Positions 54,999 to 64,000 of a stretch of 64,000 bases of DNA are shown here, piece after piece. The stretch is from NCBI GenBank assembly GCA_963662175.1, contig OY759217.1, positions 16,742,562 through 16,806,561 of the forward strand. The letters run 5' to 3'. The notes under the pieces were generated by a model. That model made no database searches, was not told the DNA's origin, and saw nothing but the letters and a program-made list of their open reading frames with translations. The position numbers and the translations under genes are program-made. How positions within the stretch are numbered: the first letter of the stretch is position 1; every line of letters starts with the position of its first letter. Origin of the DNA: Aradus depressus (lineage: Eukaryota > Arthropoda > Insecta > Hemiptera > Aradidae).

Positions 54999-55302
54999 AG
55001 ACCCCATGGATCTGATGCTGATGGAGCAACACTTCCTCCGGTCCCCCCTCCGACTCTACTCAGAGACAGACGCTGAAAACAACAACAGCTCCCTGCTGTC
55101 GGCAGCGATGCTGGAGAAGGCCCGGTCTCTATGGCCCCCTCTAGTCGTACCTAGTCGGCTGCCTCTGTGGGGACAGTGGCCGCCTCCGTCCCTCCTGGCC
55201 GCCCCCCGTCCTCCCCAGCTCACTCCACCCCCCTCGGGCTCTGCATCTCCCCGGCCTCGCTACTCGCCCTACCATCCACAGGCATCCCCTGCGAGGAACT
55301 AG
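54999..55302 (+). CDS. Tbx20: Tbx20-class terminal coding exon, C-terminal region
   Basis: Completes the split arginine codon (AG/A), then encodes 100 residues to TAG at 55300-55302. DPMDLMLMEQHFLRSPLRLY lies directly after the T-box. A serine/asparagine patch (ENNNSS), LEKARSLWPPLVVP and a long proline-rich tail (APRPPQLTPPPSGS; RYSPYHPQASPARN) follow. The tail has no known fold and is likely a regulatory or partner-binding region. The exon is markedly GC-rich against its AT-rich surroundings. The DFDRDPMD junction looks like the arthropod midline/H15 arrangement, not the vertebrate Tbx20 one, from memory of the family. Confidence 0.93.
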
Positions 55303-56445
55303 GAAGGATGGGCCTCTTAGCCTGCATTAAGTTCAGGTTATTCAGTTAAGTTACCTCTGTTCGCTGGTTGTACTATCGGATCACAGCTTTGAACTATAAT
55401 ACTTACAACCACAGGACTAAGAAGGGATGTTTCCACATTGTCCATTTCAGCAATACTTCTTGGGTGTGATTAGAGGTATACTAAATATGAGAAACAAATT
55501 ACCATTTTTTTTTTATCGGCGACCGTTAAGGTTTAAGTTCCTTTAAAGACAGCTCCTCAAAAATGAACCTAATTTTTCCTCGAAGGTTCATTTATATAAT
55601 TAATTATAGATTTATAGAGCCGGCCATGCTATCTGCTACTTTTAGGGTTTCCTGTAGTAGTTGGAAAATCTATTCCGGAAAGGGAAGAGGAGGAGCAATG
55701 ACATCATCCACGCCACCATCCTCGATCAGAGACCCGTCTCCCCTCCCCCTCACTGAAGCTACACTCATTCTATCAAGAGTTTGTTCAAAGATACCCACAA
55801 ATACATGATTTATTTTTTTCAATGTTGGAATTCCAGTGAAATTTCAGTGAAAACATCGAATTATTGATTGATTACATAACTCCCCCTTTTCTTGTTGTTG
55901 CTGTAAATTTAAATTGTCAAGTATGTATTTGTAAAACTACTATTTCTGCCCCAAAATGTGTTTTTTTTTATGCAGAAATTTTATTGGTGCTGAGAAAGCT
56001 TCTATAGAAAAACAAATTATTATTATCTTACACAAAAAAGCTTTTTCAAACAATACAATTACACAAATTGAAGGAAAATTGAAATATTGACAAATTGTAA
56101 GCATACTTTTATTTATCTAAGTAATAAAAAGAAAGAAAAATAACGAAGCAAATCTTGAAAAAACTGTTTTATTTATATTTTACTTAATTTTCCAGACCAT
56201 TAAAAATGTATGAAATATGGGAAACATTTGAAAAGACCCAGTGAATATTCAAATCCTAAAATTTTCAGGATTTAAAAATAGTTAAAAAAAAAATTGTACA
56301 GAATAATTCTATAACATAATTTTAATGTAGATTTAAATGATCAATATTGATTGTATTATTTAATAAAATTTTCCAGGCAAGTGCTTGCATAGCAAGATAT
56401 TAAAGAGTTCCTTAGGTTTTTTTTGAGCCTTTAAAATATTTTCTA

Positions 56446-56513
56446 CCCCTCCGCCTATTTCACCCCCTCAGCCTATTTCACCCCCTCCGCCTATTTCACC
56501 CCCTCAGCCTATT
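56446..56513. repeat. 18-bp repeat, 3.8 units, alternating variants
   Basis: CTCCGCCTATTTCACCCC alternates with CTCAGCCTATTTCACCCC, so the true repeating unit is 36 bp. Confidence 0.92.
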
Positions 56514-56534
56514 AAGAAAAAATGAAAAAAGGCT

Positions 56535-56890
56535 TCGTTGAAACAACGGCAATATACTTCCCCAGAGCGAATTAATCAATTAAGTTCTCAAAACAAATCG
56601 AACATTTGGGCTACAAATCACTAGTTGTTACATACAATCTGAATCTGAAACTAAATTTTGTGTCGATACATTTATTACATCGGCAGTTATTAGGCTTTTT
56701 GTGTCGAGCCCTCTCACATACATATAAAATTCCGTGTTGATACATTTATTCTATCGGTAGTTATCGTGTTCAGACACACATACACATAGCAATTTTTGTT
56801 TTCTTTTTTGAATTGAGTGGTACAGAAAATATTAAGTTCCGGTGACCGATTACCTAACTTCCTCTATACTTTGTATGGCTGGGGAAGCAA
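56535..56890 (-). repeat. HPE copy in the probable 3' UTR
   Basis: ATATACTTCCCCAGAGCGAA, TTTTGTGTCGATACATTTAT, CGATTACCTAACTTCCTCTA, GTATGGCTGGGGAAGCAAA. Confidence 0.8.
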
Positions 56891-57780
56891 ACAGAACGCT
56901 ATAAGTTTTCGTTTTCAGTTTTCAACTTACGGAACCCTATAAAAAGGAATTTTAATAACTGGAATTATATATTTGTATTTAATATACCAATAACAAGTGA
57001 ATGATTCCGTTATCAATTTAAAATGTGTTTCCATAAGAAAAAATATAAATCAAAAAGTGACTCTAATCCCGTAAGTATTTCATGAACGATGGAGCGCATT
57101 CGATACTTTATCCCACATATAATCATTAGTCAGCCATCCAGGAAAAAAAAAAAAAAGGTGGATATGATGTTTTCTGAAGCTAAAAACGAATTATGAATAT
57201 TTTAAAAATTTTACTGCTTTCTTGAAAAAAAAAAAAAATTATATTTCTATAATGTGACAAATTTGTGTTTTTAATGTCATGTAATATTGTAAATAGTGAT
57301 ATAAATATTATATGCATTTAAATTGGATTTTAAGTGCGTGAATCACTTAATTTTTAGGTTACTATTAAACCAAAGAAAAATAATATCTATTATTGTAATG
57401 TAAATATAGAAAAAAAAGACTAATTGTAGATAATTATATGTGAAACAGAATTAGTTTTCATTCCAAATTAAATTTTTGGAGTTTAATATTTAAAAAAAGA
57501 AATTAATTAAAACATGAAAAAAAAGTAGAGTGAGAATAAAAATAAAAATAAGGAATGATGTATGGATTTTATCAGTGATAGTAATTTATCAGTATTTATT
57601 TGTATATTTTTTGTATATGTGTTCCTTTTAGTGTCTGTGTTAACATTTTCTGTTGATTTTTCTTTTTCTTGTAAATAATTATATGTATATTGTCATTGTG
57701 GTGTATATATACAATATAACGTAATAAATGTCCACTCTGTATTTAAGAAAAAATATAAAAATATATATTATAATATATGC

Positions 57781-58987
57781 AAAATAATGGCTGTATGTTT
57801 CTTTACCACCTGCCCACGCTTCCTTCTCATCCTCGCAAGATTTGTTATCTTTATAAATAAAAATGACTATCTTAATATTGAGTTTTTTTTTTTAAACTAT
57901 TTAGTTTTAGTATAATAATAATAATATTTATTTCCGCTAAACCATAAACTAGTAATAGGATATATCATAAATAAGTATGTATACATCAAGATACAAACTT
58001 ATAAGATTTAAAGTCTGAGACACATGTGTTTAGTAATAACAATAATAGTGAAAAATAAAATTAAATAAGTAATAAATTAATAATAGTGTATAAATAATAA
58101 TACCGATAAGAACTGTAGATGTACCTTTTAATCCTATACAAATTATTATAAATATTTTTTATAATTCCTCCAAAAGTAACGTTTTTCATTCCGGGATATG
58201 GTTACGTTCCGTTCTCAGGACACAATGTTCGAAATTCACAAAAGGAAGAAAACCCAAAAATAAAAACTAATAAGAAAAATGAAATGGAGTGGAAAAAATA
58301 AGGATTATTATTTTTTTTTTACAAAAGAAAAACGGATGGAAAAAAACATTAAGTCGCAACCATTCGGCTATATATTTAAAAAAACAATTATATAAAAATT
58401 AATAAAAATTTAATTTTTTTATATACCTATATCATTTTAATTCTTGAAATCAAATTTTCGATTTAAATGATTTTTTTTCGATAGTTTTGAATTTTACTCC
58501 CTGGAGGATGTTTACCCCCACCCCCAACATTGCTTCATGCACACGAACGATTAAAAGGTTGCAAACAATTACAATTGTCGTTGAAGTTTTTATATTTATT
58601 AATGTAGCACAAAGGAATATTTTTGGAGTATGGCTTTTAAAAGGAGTACAAAAATATTGGAAATAATGGTGATATGTAACATTTTCGAGTAGCGAAGAAA
58701 GCGTGAGGTAGCTAGGTGGGGAGGAGCGATTCGCTCACCTCATTGGCCTATCCTCTTCATTCCTGCCTTCTCCCCAACCCACGCTCTTCGTCTATACCGT
58801 TCTCTCTCACTGTCTACTGTTTATCTCCGTTATAATTACTGGTAATATTCAATTAACATATTTTCACGTCAACGACGAGGTAACAAGTAGTATTTAATAA
58901 AATATTTTTATAGTATCTGCTTGAATATGAAGTAAATAACTTATATATTTAGAAATAATATACAGAGGAACATTACATAGATGGGGT
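57781..58987. other. Intergenic, unassigned
   Basis: AT-rich. No gene or recognised repeat. Confidence 0.45.
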
Positions 58988-59955
58988 GAGGGTGCCGATA
59001 GCGCAGAGGTAGCATGCTTGTTTACTGAGTTTAATGCCGGGTCTACACTATGTAGCTATACAGCTATATAGCCGAGCTATGTAGCTGTGCTACAAGTTTT
59101 TCAAAACGCCACCCGAAAACAGCCGAAAACGTAGGTTGTCGGTAAGATCAAAGGGAAACTATATAGCTGAGCTATATAGCCGGGCTGAAAGCGCATGTTT
59201 TGTTGTAGCACAGCTATATATGTAGCTGTCGCCCAAAGACGCTAGTCAGTTGTGTGCTTGCTCTGAAGTAGTCCCTTGATGCAGTATCTTGTGAAATTGA
59301 AAAAATGGAGAACCTGTTGTGTGAATTTGAGTGGGACAGAAATGCTGTAACGAAAGTGATTGAGCTCTTTCGCAGGCATCCTGTTGGACAGAAATGAGGT
59401 GGAAAAGAAAATGCGATGTTTGATTGGGCAGTGCCAGAGAAACTCGAAGAAACTTAAAAGTGGTTCCGGAGCTGATGAGGGTGAATTGAAATGGATGTAT
59501 TATAACATGCTTCATTTTCTGAAAGACAATTACAAGCTCATACAGCCCCTACAGCTACAGCTATATAGCTCTTTTTAGTCATAGCTATATACCTCAGCTA
59601 CATATAGCTCGGCTACATACTATAGCTCGGCTATATAGCTGTTTTGCTACTTAGTGTAAACACGGCTTAAGATCGCGGATTCGAAACCCGGCCGAGGCCC
59701 GTAAATTTTTTTTTTTTATTTGGGAGGTGAAAAAAACCTTGAGCACTCCGTCTTTCGGGTGGAATGTTAACCGATAGTCCTGATCTTGTACGATCTCAGA
59801 TGTTAAAGATTCCTACCCTAGGTGAGTAAAAAATAGGGAACATTTATGACTCAAGTAGAGTCGGGCTCATGTCCACCAGAGCGACGAAAGAGCGCTCTGA
59901 TGATAGGCGAAATGAACTCGTTGTTAAAGTCCGGGCATGAGTCTCAATAACTAAC
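58988..59955 (+). mobile_element. SINE-A split by a Harbinger-like insertion
   Basis: Head 58988-59034 (GAGGGTGCCGATAGCGCAGA), resuming at 59668 with the B box (CGGATTCGAAACCC) and running to GGGCATGAGTCTCAATAACTAACTA. AACTA-tail subtype. Confidence 0.9.
59035..59667 (+). mobile_element. PIF/Harbinger-like element with a MADF-domain remnant, in a SINE-A
   Basis: TAA at 59032-59034 and 59668-59670 is the target duplication. Removing the insert and one TAA gives back an unbroken SINE head of normal length. Terminal repeats TGCCGGGTCTACACTA and AGCCGTGTTTACACTA match at 13 of 16. Inside, a frameshifted MADF domain starts at 59305 (MENLLCEFEWDRN, KVIELFRRHP) and continues in another frame to LKSGSGADEGELKWMYYNML. 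MADF proteins serve as DNA-binding partners of Harbinger transposases. Many copies of AGCTATATAGC-like motifs crowd both subterminal regions. Confidence 0.85.
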
Positions 59956-60429
59956 TATAGAGGCAGAGAGCCAAATACGGAATACTATTTTCGTTTTTTT
60001 GTAAAGTATATATTTGTCTTTGTAAAAATACTTAGTTTTTCAGATAAATTCAGATGTTACAATGAAAAAAAAAAAAAATAGAACGAATAATATCAGTTAT
60101 TTTACATGAATAAATCCAGGAATAATATATTTTTTCCAATCTATTTATACTTTTAATTTTTTTTTTTTGGCATCACAGATTTGCATTAGTTCTCGGGGTC
60201 AAAAAGAAGTAGTCAAGGTGTTGAGTGCATAAATCTATAAATTTATTTAATAAATTCAATTACAGGAAAAACAGTTTATTCATTATTCAGTTTCTTTATT
60301 TCAAGGCCCTTGAATTGAATTTATTTATTTAAGCACTCAAAACTAAGATTACTTATTCTCGATCTCTTAGTTTTAGTTTACAAAATAAATAGTGAGTACG
60401 TCTTATTTTATTTGATGTACGTCAACCCA
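59956..60429. other. Unassigned
   Basis: AT-rich. No gene or recognised repeat. Confidence 0.4.
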
Positions 60430-60495
60430 CAAAAAAAAGAAGTGGTGAATCACCCGCAGTGTACTTCACCAACACGAATTGATCAATTAAGAGAA
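60430..60495 (-). repeat. HPE end piece
   Basis: GTGGTGAATCACCCGCAGTG, TACTTCACCAACACGAATTG. Confidence 0.7.
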
Positions 60496-60611
60496 TATTT
60501 ACAATCAGAAGAAATAAAACCATGGAGAAATTTGATGATGGAATATAAAATAATAAATGGCAATATGTACACTCGGGATAAGGCCATCTCGATGCCACGG
60601 TAGCCAATGCC

Positions 60612-61925
60612 AGCACTCCCTAAATAGTAGCTACATAATTTAATGTAACAGGTTTCCCGGCCAGCACCGCCTCAATCTTCGGGGAGGATTGTCGAGATGA
60701 GAAAGGGATAAAAGATTGAGCGAAAAGATTTTTATTGAAGCAAAGTTTTGAATGGAAGTTTAGGAAACGGCACTTGATGTGGTAGTTGATAAAAGGAATT
60801 TTAATGTCATTATGAAGGGTGAGATTCAGAGGCGTAGCCAGAGCCGTGCCCCCCCCCCCCTGGCCAGAGCGAAAAAACAAGATAAAAATTAAATAAACTA
60901 AAAAAATAGTTTTTATTAAAAATGGATTGCTTGCAAGCTACCAATAGGATCTTCAAATTTCCCGTGCGTCTGATTCCTAAATCAGCAATCAGCTGTTACA
61001 TAAATGTACATGTACAAAACAAGTCATATTACATTTATTAAAATATATATGAATTCGATCATTTCATTTCCTCGCTCAAAATCGTCATTTATGTTATACC
61101 TTATACCCTTAAAGCTAATTTTACATGCGCAGTAAAAATGCAAAGCGCAGCAGCAGCAAATGCACGCTATTGGATAAGTAATTTAATTCTAAAAGCACAG
61201 AAACCACAGCGTGAATTTGCTGCTGCTGCGCTTTGCATTTTTGTTGCTCATGTAAAGTCAACTTAAGTATTACAGTCAGTGGTTACCTCAGGGGGAGCTT
61301 CCAAAGATCCGAGCCTCCCAAATTAATAACAAAAAGTCTGCAACGCTAACCACGGAAACTGCGGGCTGTGCCCCCGGGAGTCTAGACCCCCACCCTCGTA
61401 GCCTAACTTTGCCCCCCCCCCCTGCTCAAAATCCTGGCTACGACCCTGGTGAGATTAGAGGGGTGCATCCTTAGGACCTTTGGATAGGAAGGACTGGATA
61501 CGCTTGATGTTAGATGGCTTAGCACAACCCCATAGTCCAGGTCCGTATGTCTAAATAGGTCCTTATTATTGTCTTGTAAATAGTCAGTTTGTTATAAAGA
61601 GAAAGGCTGCGTGTTCTGTTTAGCAACCGATAGAGCAGCCCAAATCGTCAAAGTTCTTATCTTGGGGATTCCATGTCAGTCTTCGGTCTAGATAGAACCC
61701 AAGATAAAGAAGTTGATCGGAGACAGTGAGAGGACAGGATTGGCGTCTCATAGTGAAAGTAGTGTGGCTGCACTTCTGTTCATTAATTTTCACTCTCCAC
61801 TACTGACCCAACTCTCGATTTCATGAAGGTGTGATTGGAGGTTTCGAGAAGCTGCGGTAGGATCATTATTGGAAGAAAGGACAGCGCTGCCATCCGCAAT
61901 GTTGAGGCTCATAGGAAAGTATTGA
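60612..61925 (-). pseudogene. Jockey-clade LINE, reverse transcriptase remnant split by a hAT-like MITE
   Basis: From the right end on the minus strand: MSLNIADGSAVLSSNNDPTA (the FADD-type catalytic block, here with altered residues), LKINEQKCSHTTFTMRRQ, LLYLGFYLDRRLTWNPQDK and, after the insertion, LNLTLHNDIKIPFINYHIKC. Several stops and frameshifts. A different Jockey family from the copies at 16365 and 42665. The MITE occupies 60828-61448. Confidence 0.88.
60828..61448. mobile_element. hAT-like MITE with an internal hairpin, 621 bp
   Basis: Ends CAGAGGCGTAGCCAG and (complement) CAGGGTCGTAGCCAG match at 13 of 15. GGTGAGATT flanks it on both sides (60819-60827, 61449-61457), a 9-bp duplication or 8 plus a chance base. 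Excision restores the Jockey reading. C-runs occur near both ends. An internal inverted repeat (61122-61167 with 61209-61255, about 46 bp, rich in GCAGCAGCAGC) can form a hairpin. Confidence 0.9.
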
Positions 61926-62510
61926 TTATTTATTTATTCTTATTAATAAAAAAAAAGTTACGACCCTACGGGGTGAATCATCGGCAATAGGACTTCCCCA
62001 GAATTAACTTGTTATGTCTTCATTGGATTTTAACTTTCAATACGATATTTCATGTCGATACATTCATTACATCGGCAGTTTAGGGTTTTTTTGAGTTGAG
62101 CACCCTTCTGATTCCCCCCTTCTTTTCTGCCAATTCCGCTCAAAATTAATGAGTTCTCTCCATATAGAGTTTTGAATTCACGTATGAAATTTCGTGCCGA
62201 TATATTCATTCTATCGGCAGTTCTTAGAGTGTTAGGATATTTATGTTAAGCCTCTCCCTAATCCCCCCTTTTGTTTGGTCGATTTTGCTGAAAAACAATA
62301 AGTGTCGTCGTTAGAAGATTCTGGATTCAAATATAAAATTTAGTGCTATTCATTCATTCTATCAGGAGATATCGTGTTCACAGACAGAAATTAATTTATT
62401 TGAATTCTACAGGTCGGAAAACATGAAATTCCGTTGAAAACTCTGCATCGAACTGTCGGCAGATTACATAACTTTTTCTATAATTCGTATAACTGGGGAA
62501 GTAGAATACC
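61926..62510 (-). repeat. HPE copy, near full-length
   Basis: GGGGTGAATCATCGGCAATA, ACTTCCCCAGAATTAAC, three modules (CATGTCGATACATTCATTAC; TTTCGTGCCGATATATTCAT; TTTGGTCGATTTTGCTGAAA), then TACATAACTTTTTCTATAAT and GTATAACTGGGGAAGTAGAA. Confidence 0.85.
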
Positions 62511-63195
62511 GGAAGCAATCGACAATTATCGCCGGTTTAATTATATGTCGATAACTATCAAAGAATTTTACGATAGTTTACGATGTAGTTACTAATTTGG
62601 AGGAAGACAATTTATATTTATCGTCTCATTAGAAGACATTCTGTAAAGACCTAACCACGTCCAAGACGGGAACTAACTAGTTTTACACCGCTACAGGTGT
62701 TCTAAGTCCACAAGGTGTGGGACATTTCGTTTTTTTATACACTTTTTTTTGGTACTAATAATCTTCACGACTGGGACTTATAAAAAATAGAACCCATATA
62801 CAATGAAAAAAAAAGGTAAGAATGGGTTGGAGAGAAGTGGATAGGTATCCTAAATATTTATAGTTTAGTATTGTGTGTGACAGAGGATTAGGGGACCTCT
62901 CCCCTGTTATCTCGATCAGCCACGGGAGGCAGTCCTCCAGGAACACGTCTTTCACAGACTGGAGTGTAGGGGGGAAAATGTCATCAGAGATATTTTATGG
63001 CTATATTATTATTTATTTATTTCTTATTCTTATTATTATTTTATTGATTCATTTGTTTATTTATATTTTTTTATTTATTCATTTATATTTATGCTATTAA
63101 TATATTTTTTGATATATTAATATTTATTTATACTCCAGTCGGTGAAAGATAAGAATGTTTATATATTATAGAAGAATGTTTATATATTATATAAG
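62511..63195. other. Unassigned
   Basis: No gene recognised. 63000-63130 is simple T/A-rich sequence. Confidence 0.4.
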
Positions 63196-63779
63196 CATGG
63201 GCGTAGCCAGGATTTTGAGGGGGGGGGGGGCAAAGTTAGGCTACAAGGGTGGGGGGTATAGACTCCCGGGGGCACAGCCCGCAGTTCCCATGGTTAGCGC
63301 TGCAGACTTTTTTTATTAATTTGGGAGACTCCGACCCCTGAGGTACCCACTGACTGTAATACTTAAGCTGACTTTGATGCAAGTTTTAAATGAGCAGCAA
63401 AAATGCAAAGAGCAGCAGCTGCATATGCACGCTGTGGTTTTGTGTGCGTTTAGAAGTAAATTACTCATATCCAATGCCGTGCATTTGCTGCTGCTGCGCT
63501 TTGCATATTTACTGCGCATCAGCATAAAAATCATAAAATCAGCATTAAGAATATAAAGTATAACATAAATTACGATTTTGAGCGAGAAAATGAAATGATC
63601 GAATTCATATATATTTAAATAAATGTAATATGACTTGTTTTGTACATGTACATTTAAGTAACAGCTGATTGCTGATTTAGGAATCAGACGCAGGGCAAAT
63701 TTGAAGATCCTATTGGTAACTTGCAACCAATCCATAATTATTAAAAACAATTTTTTTAGTTTATTTAATTTTTATCTTT
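63196..63779 (+). mobile_element. hAT-like MITE, second copy, right end lost
   Basis: CATGGGCGTAGCCAGGATTT followed by a G-run, then the same body as 60828-61448 in opposite orientation, including the GCAGCAGCTGC/GCTGCTGCTGC hairpin (63390-63432 with 63477-63520). It stops matching after TTTAATTTTTATCTTT. The open frame 63316-63750 is a by-product. Confidence 0.88.
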
Positions 63780-64000
63780 CTATCGTTGTGATAAAGATAT
63801 TTCCGAAAGAAATAGATATTTTCATTTTTATTAAATTTAAAAAATATATCTACTTATTATAAATGTATCTATGTATAAATATTACTTATTATTTTTGTAG
63901 TTATTTATTATTTTTTATTCATTTCATTTAATTTTTTTAAATAATATTGTTATACTAATCATATGTGTGTCAGACTCATAAAGTTATGATGCTAATCTAT
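63780..64000. other. Unassigned AT-rich end of window
   Basis: No feature recognised. Confidence 0.4.

Larger units (their letters stand above)
55303..57780 (+). other. Probable 3' UTR of the T-box gene
   Basis: No further coding signal. Polyadenylation hexamers AATAAA occur at 56123, 56362 and 57723. The last follows a long, repeat-poor, very AT-rich stretch (56900-57720) and is my best guess for the end. The interval contains HPE pieces at 55825-55890 and 56535-56885 and an 18-bp repeat at 56446-56513. Confidence 0.5.

Noticed and set aside
59305..59520. MADF gene of the host
   Set aside because: It is frameshifted and enclosed by transposon termini with a TAA duplication, so it is element-borne.
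1844..59700. tRNA genes suggested by A and B boxes
   Set aside because: The boxes are in SINE-A and SINE-B heads. No complete cloverleaf is seen and all are followed by the SINE body.
63316..63750. 144-residue minus-strand frame
   Set aside because: Lies wholly within the hAT-like MITE and is not shared as an open frame with the other copy.

Overview
The window is animal nuclear DNA, very probably from an insect. It is AT-rich and made mostly of interspersed repeats. The one host gene I can support is a T-box transcription factor of the Tbx20 class (Drosophila midline/H15 type) on the + strand. Four exons are present with canonical GT/AG splice sites and matching phases: 10531-10804, 29272-29430, 32512-32588 and 54999-55302 (stop). 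They encode about 270 residues, the last two thirds of the T-box plus the C-terminus. The exon carrying the start of the T-box and the N-terminus is not in the window and must lie upstream. The introns are about 18.5, 3.1 and 22.4 kb. A Tbx20 exon with an RIHLV-type strand, the DFDRDPMD junction after the T-box and TTAGG-like repeat tails fit an insect. A hemipteran is my guess, at low confidence.

Everything else is intronic or flanking repeat DNA. The main families, named here for convenience, are: SINE-A (tRNA-derived, about 320-345 bp, about 28 copies or pieces, 3' tail of CCTAA or AACTA repeats); SINE-B (a second tRNA-derived SINE of about 190-220 bp with a poly-A tail, 5 copies); HPE (a hairpin-ended element with internal modules of about 135-148 bp, the commonest repeat, class unknown); Rep-D and Rep-E (two further unclassified repeats); Jockey-clade LINE 3' ends; one other LINE 3' end with a TGA-repeat tail; two hAT-like MITEs; two PIF/Harbinger-like elements with MADF-domain remnants; and a set of short foldback elements that carry hammerhead-ribozyme-like cores, probably related to Penelope-like elements. 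Tandem arrays with units of 163, 142, 127, 28 and 18 bp are also present.

Layout: 1-10530 is upstream or intronic repeat DNA with a 3 x 163 bp array. 10531-10804 is the first T-box exon seen. 10805-29271 is an intron holding a Penelope-like foldback, a Jockey fragment, two SINE-A copies with clear or probable target-site duplications, a perfect 56-bp inverted repeat and a hammerhead-bearing foldback. 29272-32588 holds two exons, separated by an intron that contains a hAT insertion inside an HPE. 32589-54998 is a large intron with arrays and nested insertions. 54999-55302 is the terminal exon, followed by an AT-rich probable 3' UTR to about 57.8 kb. 57.8-64 kb is downstream repeat DNA, with Harbinger-in-SINE and hAT-in-Jockey nests.

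The most interesting signal is the group of hammerhead-like motifs. They differ in sequence but share one architecture: a CUGAAGA-like core, one extra base, a short stem, GAA, then a loopless palindromic helix III (ACGU, AUAU, ACUAGU, AGUACU), then the cleavage position. Many of the insertions can be dated relative to one another because the interrupted host repeat can be read across the duplicated target site.
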